Below, piece after piece: positions 1-8,874 of a stretch of DNA of 64,000 nucleotides. Source of the DNA: Melioribacteraceae bacterium. GTDB lineage: Bacteria; Bacteroidota; Ignavibacteria; Ignavibacteriales; Melioribacteraceae. The notes under the pieces are model-generated. The model was not told where the DNA came from. It searched no databases and worked only from the letters and a program-made list of their open reading frames with translations. Where the stretch lies: positions 1,302,001 to 1,366,000 of the forward strand of contig DAOSDY010000001.1 of assembly GCA_035362835.1 (NCBI GenBank). The letters run 5' to 3'. Position 1 is the stretch's first letter. Every line of letters starts with the position of its first letter. The translations under genes were made by a program, and so were the position numbers.

Positions 1-1
1 C

Positions 2-2035
2 AGATCCTCCTATGATATTGATCTGGAAGGATGGTCCGTTTCAGATTTCCTGACAACACCCTTAAAAACGAAGCTTCAATCAGGCGGAATAACAGTTCCC
101 GCCGGAACATTTTTAGTTATTTCCAAAGATTCGGTAATTAACAATTTCCATCGTTCAATTCCTTCACAGCTGCTTATCAACACATTTGCTAATCTTAATA
201 ACGATGCCGACGCGGTTATAATAAGAGATGCTAATGAAGAGACCATCGATTCTGTCAGATACGACAAATCCTGGGGCGGAGAAAACGGTAAATCCTTAGA
301 GAGAATCAGCATAACCGGGACCTCCGGCGAACGACTCAACTGGGGTTCCTCTACAGACATTGAACTTAGCACACCGGGAAGAATCAACGGACTCGCTCCC
401 AAAGACTATGATCTAACCATATCGGGAATTTCCATTGTACCTCTTTATGCTTCGTTTGATGAAGATGTCAGCATTGCCGCAAATGTTTTTAATAACGGCA
501 CAAAATCCGCAGATCATTTTACTGTTCAGTTCTATTTTATTACGGGTAACGACACATCATTTTATTGTAATGGAAGCGGTTCCAATTTATCCGCAAAAGA
601 TTCCGTACTTATATTATCATCAAACCGGATTAAGCTTGATAATCCCCGCCGCGTCTATTGCAAAATAATTTTTGAGAAGGATTTAGATAATCATAATAAT
701 TTTTATGTAGCGGATGTAAATTCCGGTTATGGGAGAAACACTGTTCTAATAAATGAAATTATGTATACTCCGCTTGCAGGCGAACCGGAGTGGATTGAGA
801 TTGTTAATTGCTCGTCAGAACCGGTGAATCTGAAGGGCTGGAAAATATCGGACCTGCTGCCTCTGCCAATTCCGGTCCTTATATCTTCGCAGGATGTTAT
901 TCTGAATCCCGGGAGCTATGCGGTTATAACAACAGATACTGCCAGCTTCATGTTTTATCCGCCGGAGAATTTTCTGCAGGTGAAATTCGGCTCTCTCGGT
1001 AACACATCCGAAGGGATACTAATTAATGATTTCCGCGGTGCGATAATTGATAGCATACTTTACAGTTCTAAATGGGGAGGAGCTAAAGGATTTTCGATTG
1101 AGAGAAGAGCATTCAACAAATCAGGCAGCGACAGCACAAACTGGATGACTTCAATCAACCGGTTCGGTGCTACCCCCGGTTTCCGGAATTCAGTAACAGA
1201 AATTCCTGAACTCGCACGTGGCGCACTCGTGATTAACGAAATTATGTTCGATCCGGCTGAAGGTAATTGCGAGTTCATTGAACTGCTTAATACTACACTA
1301 GATACAGTCCAGGCGGGGGGGATGAATTTGTTGATCGGTCCGGATAAAAAAATTCCGCTTTCACAATGTTATTTAAATCTGGCCCCGGGGCGATTTCTTG
1401 TATTTGCCCGCGATTCAACAATAGAAAAAAATTACAGCTTCGCATATGAAAGCAATTTCATTATTAACAGTTCGCTAGGTTTATCCAACGATGGATCTTA
1501 TTTAGTTTTGATAGACGCGCACCACAAAGTAATAGATTCCGTCAATTATAATTCCGGCTGGCATAACAGGAATATAACATCAACGAAAAACCGTTCGCTT
1601 GAAAGACTCAATCCTTATCTTGATTCAAATGACCGGTCGAACTGGAGTTCTTCAGTTGCCCCGGAGGGAGCGACTCCGGGTAAAGAAAATTCAGTTTTTG
1701 CGGAAACAATCGCTTCGGAGACAAATGTAAAATTGATTCCAAATCCATTTTCACCGGACAGCGATGGCCACGAAGATTTTACGACTATCAACTTTAACCT
1801 CTCACGTAAGCTCGCCCAGGTTCGCATTTGTGTTTACGATAGCAGAGGCAGGAAAGTCCGGACTCTAAATAATAACAATCCTGCCGGTCCGAATAATTCC
1901 CTGATTTTTGACGGGATGGATGAAAACGGGCGACCTCTTAGAATAGGAATTTATATATTGCTGATCGAAATTGTAACCGATTCGGGTGAAACAGAAAAAA
2001 TTAAAACTCCCGTGGTAATAGCCAGAAAACTCTAA
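2..2035 (+). CDS. Secreted multi-LTD (lamin-tail domain) protein, 5' end missing
   Basis: The reading frame is open from base 2, so the gene begins before the window; 677 residues are visible. It holds three lamin-tail (LTD) units, each with a W-x-I/V-S-D or related core: about residues 1-120, 250-400 and 405-560. A CARDB-like beta-sandwich (about 135-240) separates the first two. The last ~100 residues (from IPNPFSPDSDG) resemble the FlgD-Ig/T9SS type A C-terminal domain that anchors or exports proteins in Bacteroidota. LTD proteins are often surface proteins or linked to extracellular nucleases and adhesins; the function here is unknown. ATG codons inside the frame, such as 761, are not real starts because the LTD repeat continues upstream of them. 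Confidence 0.85.
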   Translation, partial: RSSYDIDLEGWSVSDFLTTPLKTKLQSGGITVPAGTFLVISKDSVINNFHRSIPSQLLINTFANLNNDADAVIIRDANEETIDSVRYDKSWGGENGKSLERISITGTSGERLNWGSSTDIELSTPGRINGLAPKDYDLTISGISIVPLYASFDEDVSIAANVFNNGTKSADHFTVQFYFITGNDTSFYCNGSGSNLSAKDSVLILSSNRIKLDNPRRVYCKIIFEKDLDNHNNFYVADVNSGYGRNTVLINEIMYTPLAGEPEWIEIVNCSSEPVNLKGWKISDLLPLPIPVLISSQDVILNPGSYAVITTDTASFMFYPPENFLQVKFGSLGNTSEGILINDFRGAIIDSILYSSKWGGAKGFSIERRAFNKSGSDSTNWMTSINRFGATPGFRNSVTEIPELARGALVINEIMFDPAEGNCEFIELLNTTLDTVQAGGMNLLIGPDKKIPLSQCYLNLAPGRFLVFARDSTIEKNYSFAYESNFIINSSLGLSNDGSYLVLIDAHHKVIDSVNYNSGWHNRNITSTKNRSLERLNPYLDSNDRSNWSSSVAPEGATPGKENSVFAETIASETNVKLIPNPFSPDSDGHEDFTTINFNLSRKLAQVRICVYDSRGRKVRTLNNNNPAGPNNSLIFDGMDENGRPLRIGIYILLIEIVTDSGETEKIKTPVVIARKL

Positions 2036-2053
2036 CCAACAATAGATAATTAT

Positions 2054-2518
2054 ATGAACACAGAACAATTAATCGATCAATTTCTTAAACAGAAGAGAAT
2101 TGCGGTTGCAGGAATTTCAAGGAATCCTCAGGGTGCCGTAGGAAACCTTGTATACAAAAAATTCAAGAATGCAGGATACGAAGTGTTTGCAATCAATCCG
2201 AAAGCAGACGAGATAGAAGGAGAAAAATGCTATCGGACATTGAAAGATGTCCCGGGAAAACCGGATGCAGTTTTTCTCTCAACGCATCCCGACCAGTCGT
2301 TGAATGTTGTAAAAGAGTGCGCCGGACTGGGAATTAAAAACGTATGGTTTCACCGTTCTTTCGGAAAAGGGAGCTATAATGAAGCGGCTGAAAAATTCTG
2401 CCGCGATAATGGAATTGATCCAATTATCTACGGATGCCCGATGATGTACATTGCTCCTGTAGATTTCGGGCATAAGTGCATTAGGTTCTTTATGAAGGTA
2501 GGCGGAAAGCTTAAGTAA
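2054..2518 (+). CDS. CoA-binding domain protein (YccU-like)
   Basis: A 154-residue cytoplasmic protein made of a single Rossmann-type CoA-binding domain, the usual size for the YccU family. The N-terminal part has the nucleotide-binding pattern IAVAGISRNP (residues 16-25) and a following INPKADEIEG stretch; the C-terminal part contains IIYGCPMMY. The family resembles the CoA-binding domain of succinyl-CoA synthetase alpha and acyl-CoA synthetases but lacks catalytic domains; its physiological role is not known. The gene follows the LTD gene by 18 bp and ends at a strong hairpin shared with the convergent lipoprotein gene. No clear Shine-Dalgarno sequence precedes the ATG. Confidence 0.85.
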   Translation: MNTEQLIDQFLKQKRIAVAGISRNPQGAVGNLVYKKFKNAGYEVFAINPKADEIEGEKCYRTLKDVPGKPDAVFLSTHPDQSLNVVKECAGLGIKNVWFHRSFGKGSYNEAAEKFCRDNGIDPIIYGCPMMYIAPVDFGHKCIRFFMKVGGKLK

Positions 2519-2522
2519 AATT

Positions 2523-2558
2523 ACAAACCCCGATAACCGAATAGTTATCGGGGTTTGT
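2523..2558. terminator. Bidirectional terminator hairpin
   Basis: A perfect 15-bp inverted repeat (arms 2523-2537 and 2544-2558) with a 6-base loop lies between the convergent genes ending at 2518 and 2568. The outer part of each arm is A/T-rich, so it can act on both strands. Confidence 0.85.
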
Positions 2559-2567
2559 TGTAACGGA

Positions 2568-3632
2568 TCATTCGTATTTTATTACATGCACATGTGTATC
2601 AGAAGCTACGTATGCAAAACCACTCTTTAGCGTAATAGCATTAGCACTTCCAGCTAGAGCAATTTCTTTAATAATCTTTGGATTCTTAACGTCAGTTATA
2701 TCTACAATCATGAAATCACGGTTTCCGGCAGCAAGAAATGCGTAATATTTTTCTTCCGGGGAAGTTTTATATAAAATTTCAACATCCTCTATATAACTCG
2801 GAATAGCAAGACTGGATTGAATTTGAGGGCTCTGCAAAGCACTTCCAATGGGAGAGATAATATAAATTCCGTTTTCAGAAGCCACACAGACTCTTCCATA
2901 ATTTCCCGCAACCGCCTTTAAATATCCGCTCGTCGTAAGCGAATTTTTGGGCTGTGTTGATGAGTTTATCATGTTGGTTTGTGAAATGTCGTAAAATTTT
3001 ATTTTACCGTTATAATCGGCAACAACCAGCTCCCCGCCTCCGGAAATACAAACAGCATTGGAGTTTGCCGCTTCATCTATCGAAGTTTGTAAAATCGGAT
3101 TATCGATTGATACGATGTTGTACATTCTTACACCGCGGCTTAATTGTGAGGCAATGTAAAGCCGGTTCCCGAAAACAGTAACATCCTTATAAAATCCGCC
3201 CGGTATATAGGATCTTTGCTGAGGGAGGAAACTATTATTTCCCGGTGCAATATTATAAATATATAATCCGTGCCCGCCGCATGCGGCGTACAAATAATCC
3301 GGAGCCGAGTGGTTAACGAACAGATCGTTCACTGTGGTTAATGGAATTCTGTTCTGAAGTATCGGAATTCCGGAATCGATAACATGATAAACTGAAAGAT
3401 TAGTTGCGTCGCCGACATAGAGGGTGCCGTTAAAAGTTGCGTTCGGGGAAACGGCAATCGCTTCGGCTGAATTGAATCCGTCCAGGGAAGCAACAACCTT
3501 AGCATTTGCGAACGGATTATCGCTTGTTGTTGGATTGGAAGGATTGTTATCGTCGTCTTTGTTTTCGTCGCATCCAAATACACATAGAAAAATCAGAGTT
3601 ATTGAAAGGGCGAGTTTAATATAGGATTTCAT
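2568..3632 (-). CDS. LVIVD-repeat beta-propeller lipoprotein
   Basis: A 354-residue exported lipoprotein. The signal peptide ends in a lipobox-like FLCVFGC with Cys21 as the predicted lipidated residue, followed by an acidic/Asn-rich linker (DENKDDDNN). The rest has repeated blades with YAACGGHGLYIYNI, LYIASQLSRGVRMYNI, LVVADYNGKIKFYDI and FLAAGNRDFMIVDITD, which match the LVIVD repeat pattern of bacterial surface propellers. No enzyme motif is visible; binding or scaffolding is likely. The ATG at 3632 is preferred over an upstream TTG at 3650 because a GGAG ribosome site lies about 10 bases before it and it gives a normal signal peptide. Confidence 0.8.
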   Translation of the reverse strand: MKSYIKLALSITLIFLCVFGCDENKDDDNNPSNPTTSDNPFANAKVVASLDGFNSAEAIAVSPNATFNGTLYVGDATNLSVYHVIDSGIPILQNRIPLTTVNDLFVNHSAPDYLYAACGGHGLYIYNIAPGNNSFLPQQRSYIPGGFYKDVTVFGNRLYIASQLSRGVRMYNIVSIDNPILQTSIDEAANSNAVCISGGGELVVADYNGKIKFYDISQTNMINSSTQPKNSLTTSGYLKAVAGNYGRVCVASENGIYIISPIGSALQSPQIQSSLAIPSYIEDVEILYKTSPEEKYYAFLAAGNRDFMIVDITDVKNPKIIKEIALAGSANAITLKSGFAYVASDTHVHVIKYE

Positions 3633-3795
3633 AATAATTGCTCCGCTCAACAGAAAAAATATTTAATTACAAACCCCCTGATTAAAATTAGAGATTATAA
3701 GAGACTGCTACAAGCGGAATTTAGTGAGCCTAATCAATCGCTCCGGCAAAAATTAAAGATCCGATTAATCTTTCTATTTTACTTTTTTAGACCCC

Positions 3796-4482
3796 GTGGT
3801 TATTTTGCAATCCAGGTTTCTGATACTTAAAAAGGTTCTATTGATCAATCTCAGTGAAATAAAATCCGCCTGGAGAATCAGTCTCTCCGATTCCAGTTTC
3901 CGTACCCGCTTTTTTATTACGGCAGCAGTTTTAATCTTCGTACTTCTGAGTCTAGCCCGTTTTCTTGATTACAATGAGGAGCTATCAGGATTTGCTTTTA
4001 AAGATCCGCTATTGAGCTTATTCGAACCGATCGACTTGACCTGGTTTACATTCGGACTTATCTATATATCGCTTATTGTTGCGCTTGTATCAATCTCACA
4101 TTACCCGGAAAATCTTTTAATAGCACTTCAGTCATACAGCCTTGTTTTCTTTTTCCGGCTTTGTACAATTTTTCTTTTACCTCTGGACGAACCGTCATCT
4201 ACTATATCCCTAACCGATCCTTTCGTAGAGTTTTTCGGCGGTGGTGAGACTCTTCACCGCGACCTTTTCTTTTCCGGTCATACAGCAACAATGTTCATTT
4301 TTTACCTTACCAGCGTCAATAAGACGATGCGAAAAATATTTCTTTTTGCTACGGTTCTTGTTGCTATTGCCGTACTTATCCAGCATGTTCATTATACAAT
4401 CGACGTGGTTGCCGCTCCGTTTTTTGCTTATACCTCCTACAGAATCGCTCTTTTGATTTCGTCTGGGAAAAAAATCTTTTAA
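3796..4482 (+). CDS. PAP2-like (sphingomyelin-synthase type) membrane phosphatase/transferase
   Basis: A polytopic inner-membrane protein of up to 228 residues with about six hydrophobic segments. The C-terminal half has the phosphatase motifs of the PAP2_C family: DLFFSGHT (His in the second motif) and HYTIDVVAAP (His and Asp of the third motif). These residues form the lipid-phosphate transfer site in phosphatidic acid phosphatases and sphingomyelin synthases. Its substrate cannot be read from sequence; lipid phosphate hydrolysis or head-group exchange is likely. The start is uncertain: GTG 3796 has no ribosome site, whereas TTG 3841 follows AAAAGG by 5 bases. The B12-binding gene follows by 59 bp and may be co-transcribed. 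Confidence 0.72.
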   Translation: MVILQSRFLILKKVLLINLSEIKSAWRISLSDSSFRTRFFITAAVLIFVLLSLARFLDYNEELSGFAFKDPLLSLFEPIDLTWFTFGLIYISLIVALVSISHYPENLLIALQSYSLVFFFRLCTIFLLPLDEPSSTISLTDPFVEFFGGGETLHRDLFFSGHTATMFIFYLTSVNKTMRKIFLFATVLVAIAVLIQHVHYTIDVVAAPFFAYTSYRIALLISSGKKIF

Positions 4483-4541
4483 AACAGGGAATTATTTTAC
4501 AGGTATCAACGTTTTGTAATCATCAGAATTTAAGAATTAAT

Positions 4542-5186
4542 ATGGTTTCAGAAGCAATATACCTTCATTATCTCGATTCCCTCTTAAAAGGGGATAAAAA
4601 CCAATGCCTTCAGATAGTCTCCAATCTGATTAAAAGCAATGTTCCCCTTAAGGAAATTTATATTCAATTATTCCAGCGCTCTATGTATCGGGTCGGTCAG
4701 ATGTGGGAAAAAGAACGATGTACTATTGCCGATGAACATATTGCAACCAAGATTACCGAATCGCTTATTGAATCGATTACATCTCAATTTATGAACGGTC
4801 ACCACCTTGATAAACTTGTAGTTATTACATGTATCGATAAAGAATTTCACGAACTGGGAGCTAGAATGGTGGCTGGATTTTTTGAAGTTAGCGGATGGAA
4901 AACTCTCTACCTCGGATCTAATACACCTCAATCGACGCTTATCGATCTTATAAAGGAAAAAAAACCGGATCTCCTCGGCATCTCAAATAATTTTTATATC
5001 AATATTTCCCGCCTCATAAAATTGATAGAACAGATCAGAATCGTTGCACCGGATTTGCAGTTGCTTGTTGGCGGACAGGCTCTGTCAGGCGGACAGTCGG
5101 AAATACTGAGTAAATATCCTAATGTAAAATATATTGCTTCGCTTGACGAACTTGAAGAGTATATTTCCTATCAAAGCGCACTCTGA
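4542..5186 (+). CDS. Stand-alone cobalamin-binding protein with CarH-type photosensor signature
   Basis: A 214-residue soluble protein with a helical B12-binding-2 (Met synthase cap-like) domain, about residues 1-85, followed by a Rossmann B12-binding domain, about 90-210. Trp55, Glu65 and His66 form W-x9-EH, the signature of adenosylcobalamin photoreceptors of the CarH/LitR type. In the Rossmann domain E-x-H-x-x-G (Glu101, His103, Gly106) stands where D-x-H-x-x-G supplies the lower cobalt ligand; LGISNN and VGG follow as expected. There is no MerR DNA-binding domain, methyltransferase or mutase domain. It could be a light- or B12-sensing partner of another protein, or a corrinoid shuttle. 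Identification as B12-binding is firm; the photosensor role is inference. Confidence 0.85.
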   Translation: MVSEAIYLHYLDSLLKGDKNQCLQIVSNLIKSNVPLKEIYIQLFQRSMYRVGQMWEKERCTIADEHIATKITESLIESITSQFMNGHHLDKLVVITCIDKEFHELGARMVAGFFEVSGWKTLYLGSNTPQSTLIDLIKEKKPDLLGISNNFYINISRLIKLIEQIRIVAPDLQLLVGGQALSGGQSEILSKYPNVKYIASLDELEEYISYQSAL

Positions 5187-5260
5187 CAATTCCGGTTTTT
5201 ATACTGGAAATTAATTTCATTATTTTTCACAAGTATTATTTTTATCCATCCGGAGAATAT

Positions 5261-7657
5261 ATGAAACGTGCTTTATCACTCTTCAGTATAATAATTATTA
5301 TAATAATGACGGGTTGCTCAACTGGCGAACGGGAAATAAAAGATATAATAAAACCGGTAAACCTGATTGCCGGCAGAACCGACTCCCTTCTTATTTCAGA
5401 TCTTTTTTATGCCGAACATTATCAACCAGTCTTTTTGCAAAATAATAATGTGAAAGCAACATATAGTTCCGGAAGCGGGATGGTCTACTTTGCCGCAGCA
5501 GAAAATTTTTCAGGAATGACACTGGTCGATTTTGAATTTGATGACCGGGTCTATTCGATTCCGGTGAGGTCAAGAATTCAGCAGAAGTACAGGTTTTCTT
5601 ATAAGCCGTTAAAGGAATATAAGGTTTTAAATCTGTTCGGAAGTTTCAACGGATGGGACCGCGGAAATCTGCCGATGAATGACAATGACGGCGACGGAAT
5701 TTATGAAACCGAAATTCCTCTTGAACCGGGCCGGTATCAATACAAGTTTTTCGGCGACGGGGAGGAACTGATCGATCCGCTCAATAATGTAAGGGTTCCT
5801 AACGGCATGGGCGATTTTAATTCTGTTTATACTGTTGATGAAAGCGGTGAGAAAAAAGTGTTTCTTCACATTAACGGTTATAGTGAATCAGGCGGCAAAG
5901 GGATGTTCCTCTTTGTTTATGAAAGTGCATCGGAAGGAAAAAATCTTTCTTCCGAAAATGTAATTGGGCTTCTCAACAATCAAAAATTGACTGAAGGAGA
6001 AATTGAACTTAACGGCTGGAATATTAAGCTTACAATTGATATCGAAAAATTACGGAACGCTCAACTTCTTAGAGTTGCTGTTTCGGAAAATGGAAATGTT
6101 TCGAATTTACAGTCGGTATTTCTTGTGGATGGTAAACCGGCTCCGGGAAACAACAAGTTCTTGTGGAACGACGCAATAATCTATTCCCTTATGATTGACC
6201 GTTTTAACGATGGGGATGAAACTTTAAACGATCCTATTCTTCACGATTCCCTTTCGATGAAAGCGAATTATATGGGAGGCGATTTTAAAGGAATTATCAA
6301 CAAGCTGAACGAAGGATATTTCGACTCACTGGGAATCAACACGATCTGGCTTTCGCCTGTATACGATAATCCGAATACCGCGTATAAAGAAGCGCCCGCG
6401 CCGAGGCGGTGGTTCTCGGGCTATCACGGTTACTGGCCTGTTAGTTCAACAACAACCGAGGAGAAGTTCGGCACTATTAAACAATTAAAAGAACTCGTAG
6501 CCATTGCCAAATCGAAAGGAATTAAAATACTTCTTGATGTCGTTGCCAACCATGTTCACGAAAATCATCCGCTTGTAAAAGAAAAACCGGATTGGTTCGG
6601 AGAGCTTAAACTTCCGGACAGAAGGCTGAATCTCCGCTTGTGGGATGAGTTCCGGCTGACTACCTGGTTCGAACCCTATCTTCCGAAATTCAACTATGTT
6701 AAGTCGGAAGAGGCAATTGATTTTATGGCATCGAACACAATATGGTGGATGAAGGAAACGGGAGCCGACGGATTCCGGCAGGATGCCGTTAAACATATGC
6801 CCAATCAGTTCTGGCGGGAGCTTACAAGAAGGATTAAAAACGAAATTGAAATCCCGGAAAACAAAAAAGTTTATCAGATCGGCGAAACATTCGGCAGTTA
6901 CGAACTGATAAGCTCTTATGTAAACAACGGGCAATTAACCGCGCAGTTCAATTTTAATGTTTATGATGTGGCCCTTCCAACGTTTCTTGATGATAATATT
7001 TCCTTTACATCGCTCGATTCAGAAATTAAAAAATCTTTCCTCGTTTACGGCGAGAACAATTTAATGGGAAATATTATGGACAGCCACGATAAAAACCGTT
7101 TCATGGCATTTGCCGACGGAGATCTCGAAGCTACTCAATGGAGCGCGATTGAAGAGGGCTGGAATAATCCGCCTGAAGTTGATAACCCGGATAATTATGA
7201 AAAAGCAAAATTATATTATGCTTATATGAATGCGATTCCCGGCCTTCCGGTAATTTACTACGGAAGCGAGTTCGGAATGACGGGTGCTTCCGACCCTGAT
7301 AACAGGAGAATGATGAGATTCGGCGAACAGCTAAGTATTCACGAAAGCAAAATGCTGAATGATGTAAGAAGAATTATTAATATCAGAAAAAATCATTCCG
7401 CTCTCCGGTACGGCGATTTTTATACTCTGGCGTCAGATGAAAATATCTATGCATTTATCCGGTCCGATTTGAATGAAAGAGTCCTGGTGATCTTAAATAA
7501 AAGTAATAAGGGACAGAATATTCAACTGAAGATCCCCGATCATTATAATGTACAATCAACTGAAGATCTGGTTTCGGGTGAGAAAAAGGAAGTTGTAAAC
7601 GGCACTATCACTTCAATAATACCTCCTGTAAGTTACAGGTATATTAAATTGAATTGA
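5261..7657 (+). CDS. GH13 alpha-amylase family lipoprotein
   Basis: A 798-residue exported glycoside hydrolase. The signal peptide ends in IMTGC with Cys19 as the lipidation site, so the enzyme is probably membrane-anchored. An N-terminal E-set/CBM48-like module (about 118-195, with LFGSFNGWDRG) precedes the GH13 barrel (about 305-700). All four conserved regions are present: DVVANH (426-431), GFRQDAVKH with nucleophile Asp508, IGETF with acid/base Glu542, and SHD with Asp610. A C-terminal beta domain follows. It should cleave alpha-1,4 glucans or maltodextrins (neopullulanase/cyclomaltodextrinase-like); exact specificity is not readable. GGAG precedes the ATG. The nitrilase gene follows after 22 bp. 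Confidence 0.9.
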   Translation: MKRALSLFSIIIIIIMTGCSTGEREIKDIIKPVNLIAGRTDSLLISDLFYAEHYQPVFLQNNNVKATYSSGSGMVYFAAAENFSGMTLVDFEFDDRVYSIPVRSRIQQKYRFSYKPLKEYKVLNLFGSFNGWDRGNLPMNDNDGDGIYETEIPLEPGRYQYKFFGDGEELIDPLNNVRVPNGMGDFNSVYTVDESGEKKVFLHINGYSESGGKGMFLFVYESASEGKNLSSENVIGLLNNQKLTEGEIELNGWNIKLTIDIEKLRNAQLLRVAVSENGNVSNLQSVFLVDGKPAPGNNKFLWNDAIIYSLMIDRFNDGDETLNDPILHDSLSMKANYMGGDFKGIINKLNEGYFDSLGINTIWLSPVYDNPNTAYKEAPAPRRWFSGYHGYWPVSSTTTEEKFGTIKQLKELVAIAKSKGIKILLDVVANHVHENHPLVKEKPDWFGELKLPDRRLNLRLWDEFRLTTWFEPYLPKFNYVKSEEAIDFMASNTIWWMKETGADGFRQDAVKHMPNQFWRELTRRIKNEIEIPENKKVYQIGETFGSYELISSYVNNGQLTAQFNFNVYDVALPTFLDDNISFTSLDSEIKKSFLVYGENNLMGNIMDSHDKNRFMAFADGDLEATQWSAIEEGWNNPPEVDNPDNYEKAKLYYAYMNAIPGLPVIYYGSEFGMTGASDPDNRRMMRFGEQLSIHESKMLNDVRRIINIRKNHSALRYGDFYTLASDENIYAFIRSDLNERVLVILNKSNKGQNIQLKIPDHYNVQSTEDLVSGEKKEVVNGTITSIIPPVSYRYIKLN

Positions 7658-7679
7658 AAAACGAAACATCAGGTTAACC

Positions 7680-8507
7680 ATGAAAATAGCTTTAGTGCAG
7701 CAGTCGGCGTGTGAAGATAAAAATATCAATATAGAAAAAGGCGTTAAGGCTGTCCGGTATGCTGCATCCATGGGCGCCAAAATTATCTGCTTTGCGGAAC
7801 TGGCTTTCACACAATTTTATCCTCAGAAGAAGACAGCTGATAATTTTAAAAATCTTGCCGAAACCATTCCCGGCCCCACCACAAAAATATTTACCGACCT
7901 GGCAAAAGAGCTGAACGTAATCATAATTCTAAATTTATATGAAATTGAAAACGGGAATACATATGACTCCTCGCCTGTAATTAATGTTGACGGCGGAATT
8001 CTTGGAACTACAAGGATGATTCATATAACTGATTACGAGAACTTTTACGAAAAAGGATACTATACACCCGGTGATAACGGAGTAAAAGTTTATAACACGG
8101 AATTCGGTAAAATCGGAATTGCAATTTGTTACGACCGTCATTATCCGGAATATATGCGCGCACTCGCATTAGCGGGAGCGGAAATAGTTTTTATTCCCCA
8201 GGCCGGATCTGTAGGAGAATGGCCCGATGGATTGTATGAAGCCGAACTGAAAGTTGCATCGTTTCAAAACGGGTATTTTACAGCTCTCTGCAACAGGGTC
8301 GGTCAGGAGGAAAAATTAATCTTTGCCGGGGAATCGTTTGTCTCGAATCCCCACGGTAAAATAATCGCGAGGGCTGGAAGCTTAACCGATGAAATATTAA
8401 TCTGCGAAATTGATCTTGCTGAAGTAGAAAATTCGCACGCAAAAAAATTATTCTTCAGGGACCGTAGGCCGGAATTATACTCAAAATGGTTTAGCCGGAT
8501 TGAGTGA
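7680..8507 (+). CDS. Carbon-nitrogen hydrolase (nitrilase superfamily) lacking the canonical lysine
   Basis: A 275-residue cytoplasmic single-domain nitrilase-superfamily enzyme, the usual length for N-carbamoylputrescine amidase-like members. The catalytic Glu is in CFAELAF (about residue 41) and the nucleophile Cys is in GIAICYDRHYPEY. The motif that normally supplies the catalytic Lys (R-K-x-H) reads TRMIHI here, so Met replaces Lys; the codon is clearly atg. The rest of the fold and the downstream RALALAGAEIVFIPQ segment are well kept, so the protein is probably functional, perhaps with another Lys or a different mechanism. It likely hydrolyses an amide or carbamoyl compound. It follows the amylase by 22 bp. 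Confidence 0.82.
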   Translation: MKIALVQQSACEDKNINIEKGVKAVRYAASMGAKIICFAELAFTQFYPQKKTADNFKNLAETIPGPTTKIFTDLAKELNVIIILNLYEIENGNTYDSSPVINVDGGILGTTRMIHITDYENFYEKGYYTPGDNGVKVYNTEFGKIGIAICYDRHYPEYMRALALAGAEIVFIPQAGSVGEWPDGLYEAELKVASFQNGYFTALCNRVGQEEKLIFAGESFVSNPHGKIIARAGSLTDEILICEIDLAEVENSHAKKLFFRDRRPELYSKWFSRIE

Positions 8508-8564
8508 ATTTCCGCGGAACTTCATTTTTCAATTTCATGTTATTTTTACAAAAAGGAGAAGTTT

Positions 8565-8831
8565 ATGAAATGTCCTAACTGCAACGTTAATCTTGTAATG
8601 TCCGAAAAAAAGGGAATTGAAGTCGATTACTGTCCCGAATGCCGTGGAATCTGGCTAGATAAAGGGGAACTCGATAAAATTGTTGAAAGGTCGATTGATT
8701 TTGAGCCCCAGCAGAATATTGACAACGACTTTAACAGGAACGATTACGGCTATCAGAAAAAATATGATGACGATTATTATAAGAGAAGAAGAAAAAAATC
8801 CTTTCTTGGCGAGCTATTCGATTTTGATTAG
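8565..8831 (+). CDS. zf-TFIIB-type zinc-ribbon protein
   Basis: An 88-residue protein with a zinc ribbon made of Cys3, Cys6, Cys23 and Cys26 (MKCPNC ... DYCPECRGIWLDKGELDKI), which matches the zf-TFIIB family of small bacterial proteins. The C-terminal half is low in complexity and rich in Asp, Tyr, Lys and Arg, ending in RRRKKSFLGELFDFD. A good ribosome site (AAAAGGAG) precedes the ATG. Zinc-ribbon proteins of this type may bind nucleic acids or other proteins; no specific role is known. A strong terminator follows at once. Confidence 0.8.
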   Translation: MKCPNCNVNLVMSEKKGIEVDYCPECRGIWLDKGELDKIVERSIDFEPQQNIDNDFNRNDYGYQKKYDDDYYKRRRKKSFLGELFDFD

Positions 8832-8839
8832 TGTAAAAA

Positions 8840-8874
8840 GGGGACGCTTATAAAAAGCGTCCCCCGGTTTTTTT
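8840..8874 (+). terminator. Rho-independent terminator
   Basis: A perfect 10-bp stem (GGGGACGCTT at 8840-8849 with its complement at 8855-8864), a 5-base loop and a following run of seven T. It ends the amylase-nitrilase-zinc ribbon run and separates it from the convergent M24 gene. Confidence 0.9.

Noticed and set aside
6660..6690. A GGTTCGAAC-like tRNA T-arm motif
   Set aside because: It lies inside the amylase gene and no cloverleaf surrounds it; no tRNA gene was found in the window.
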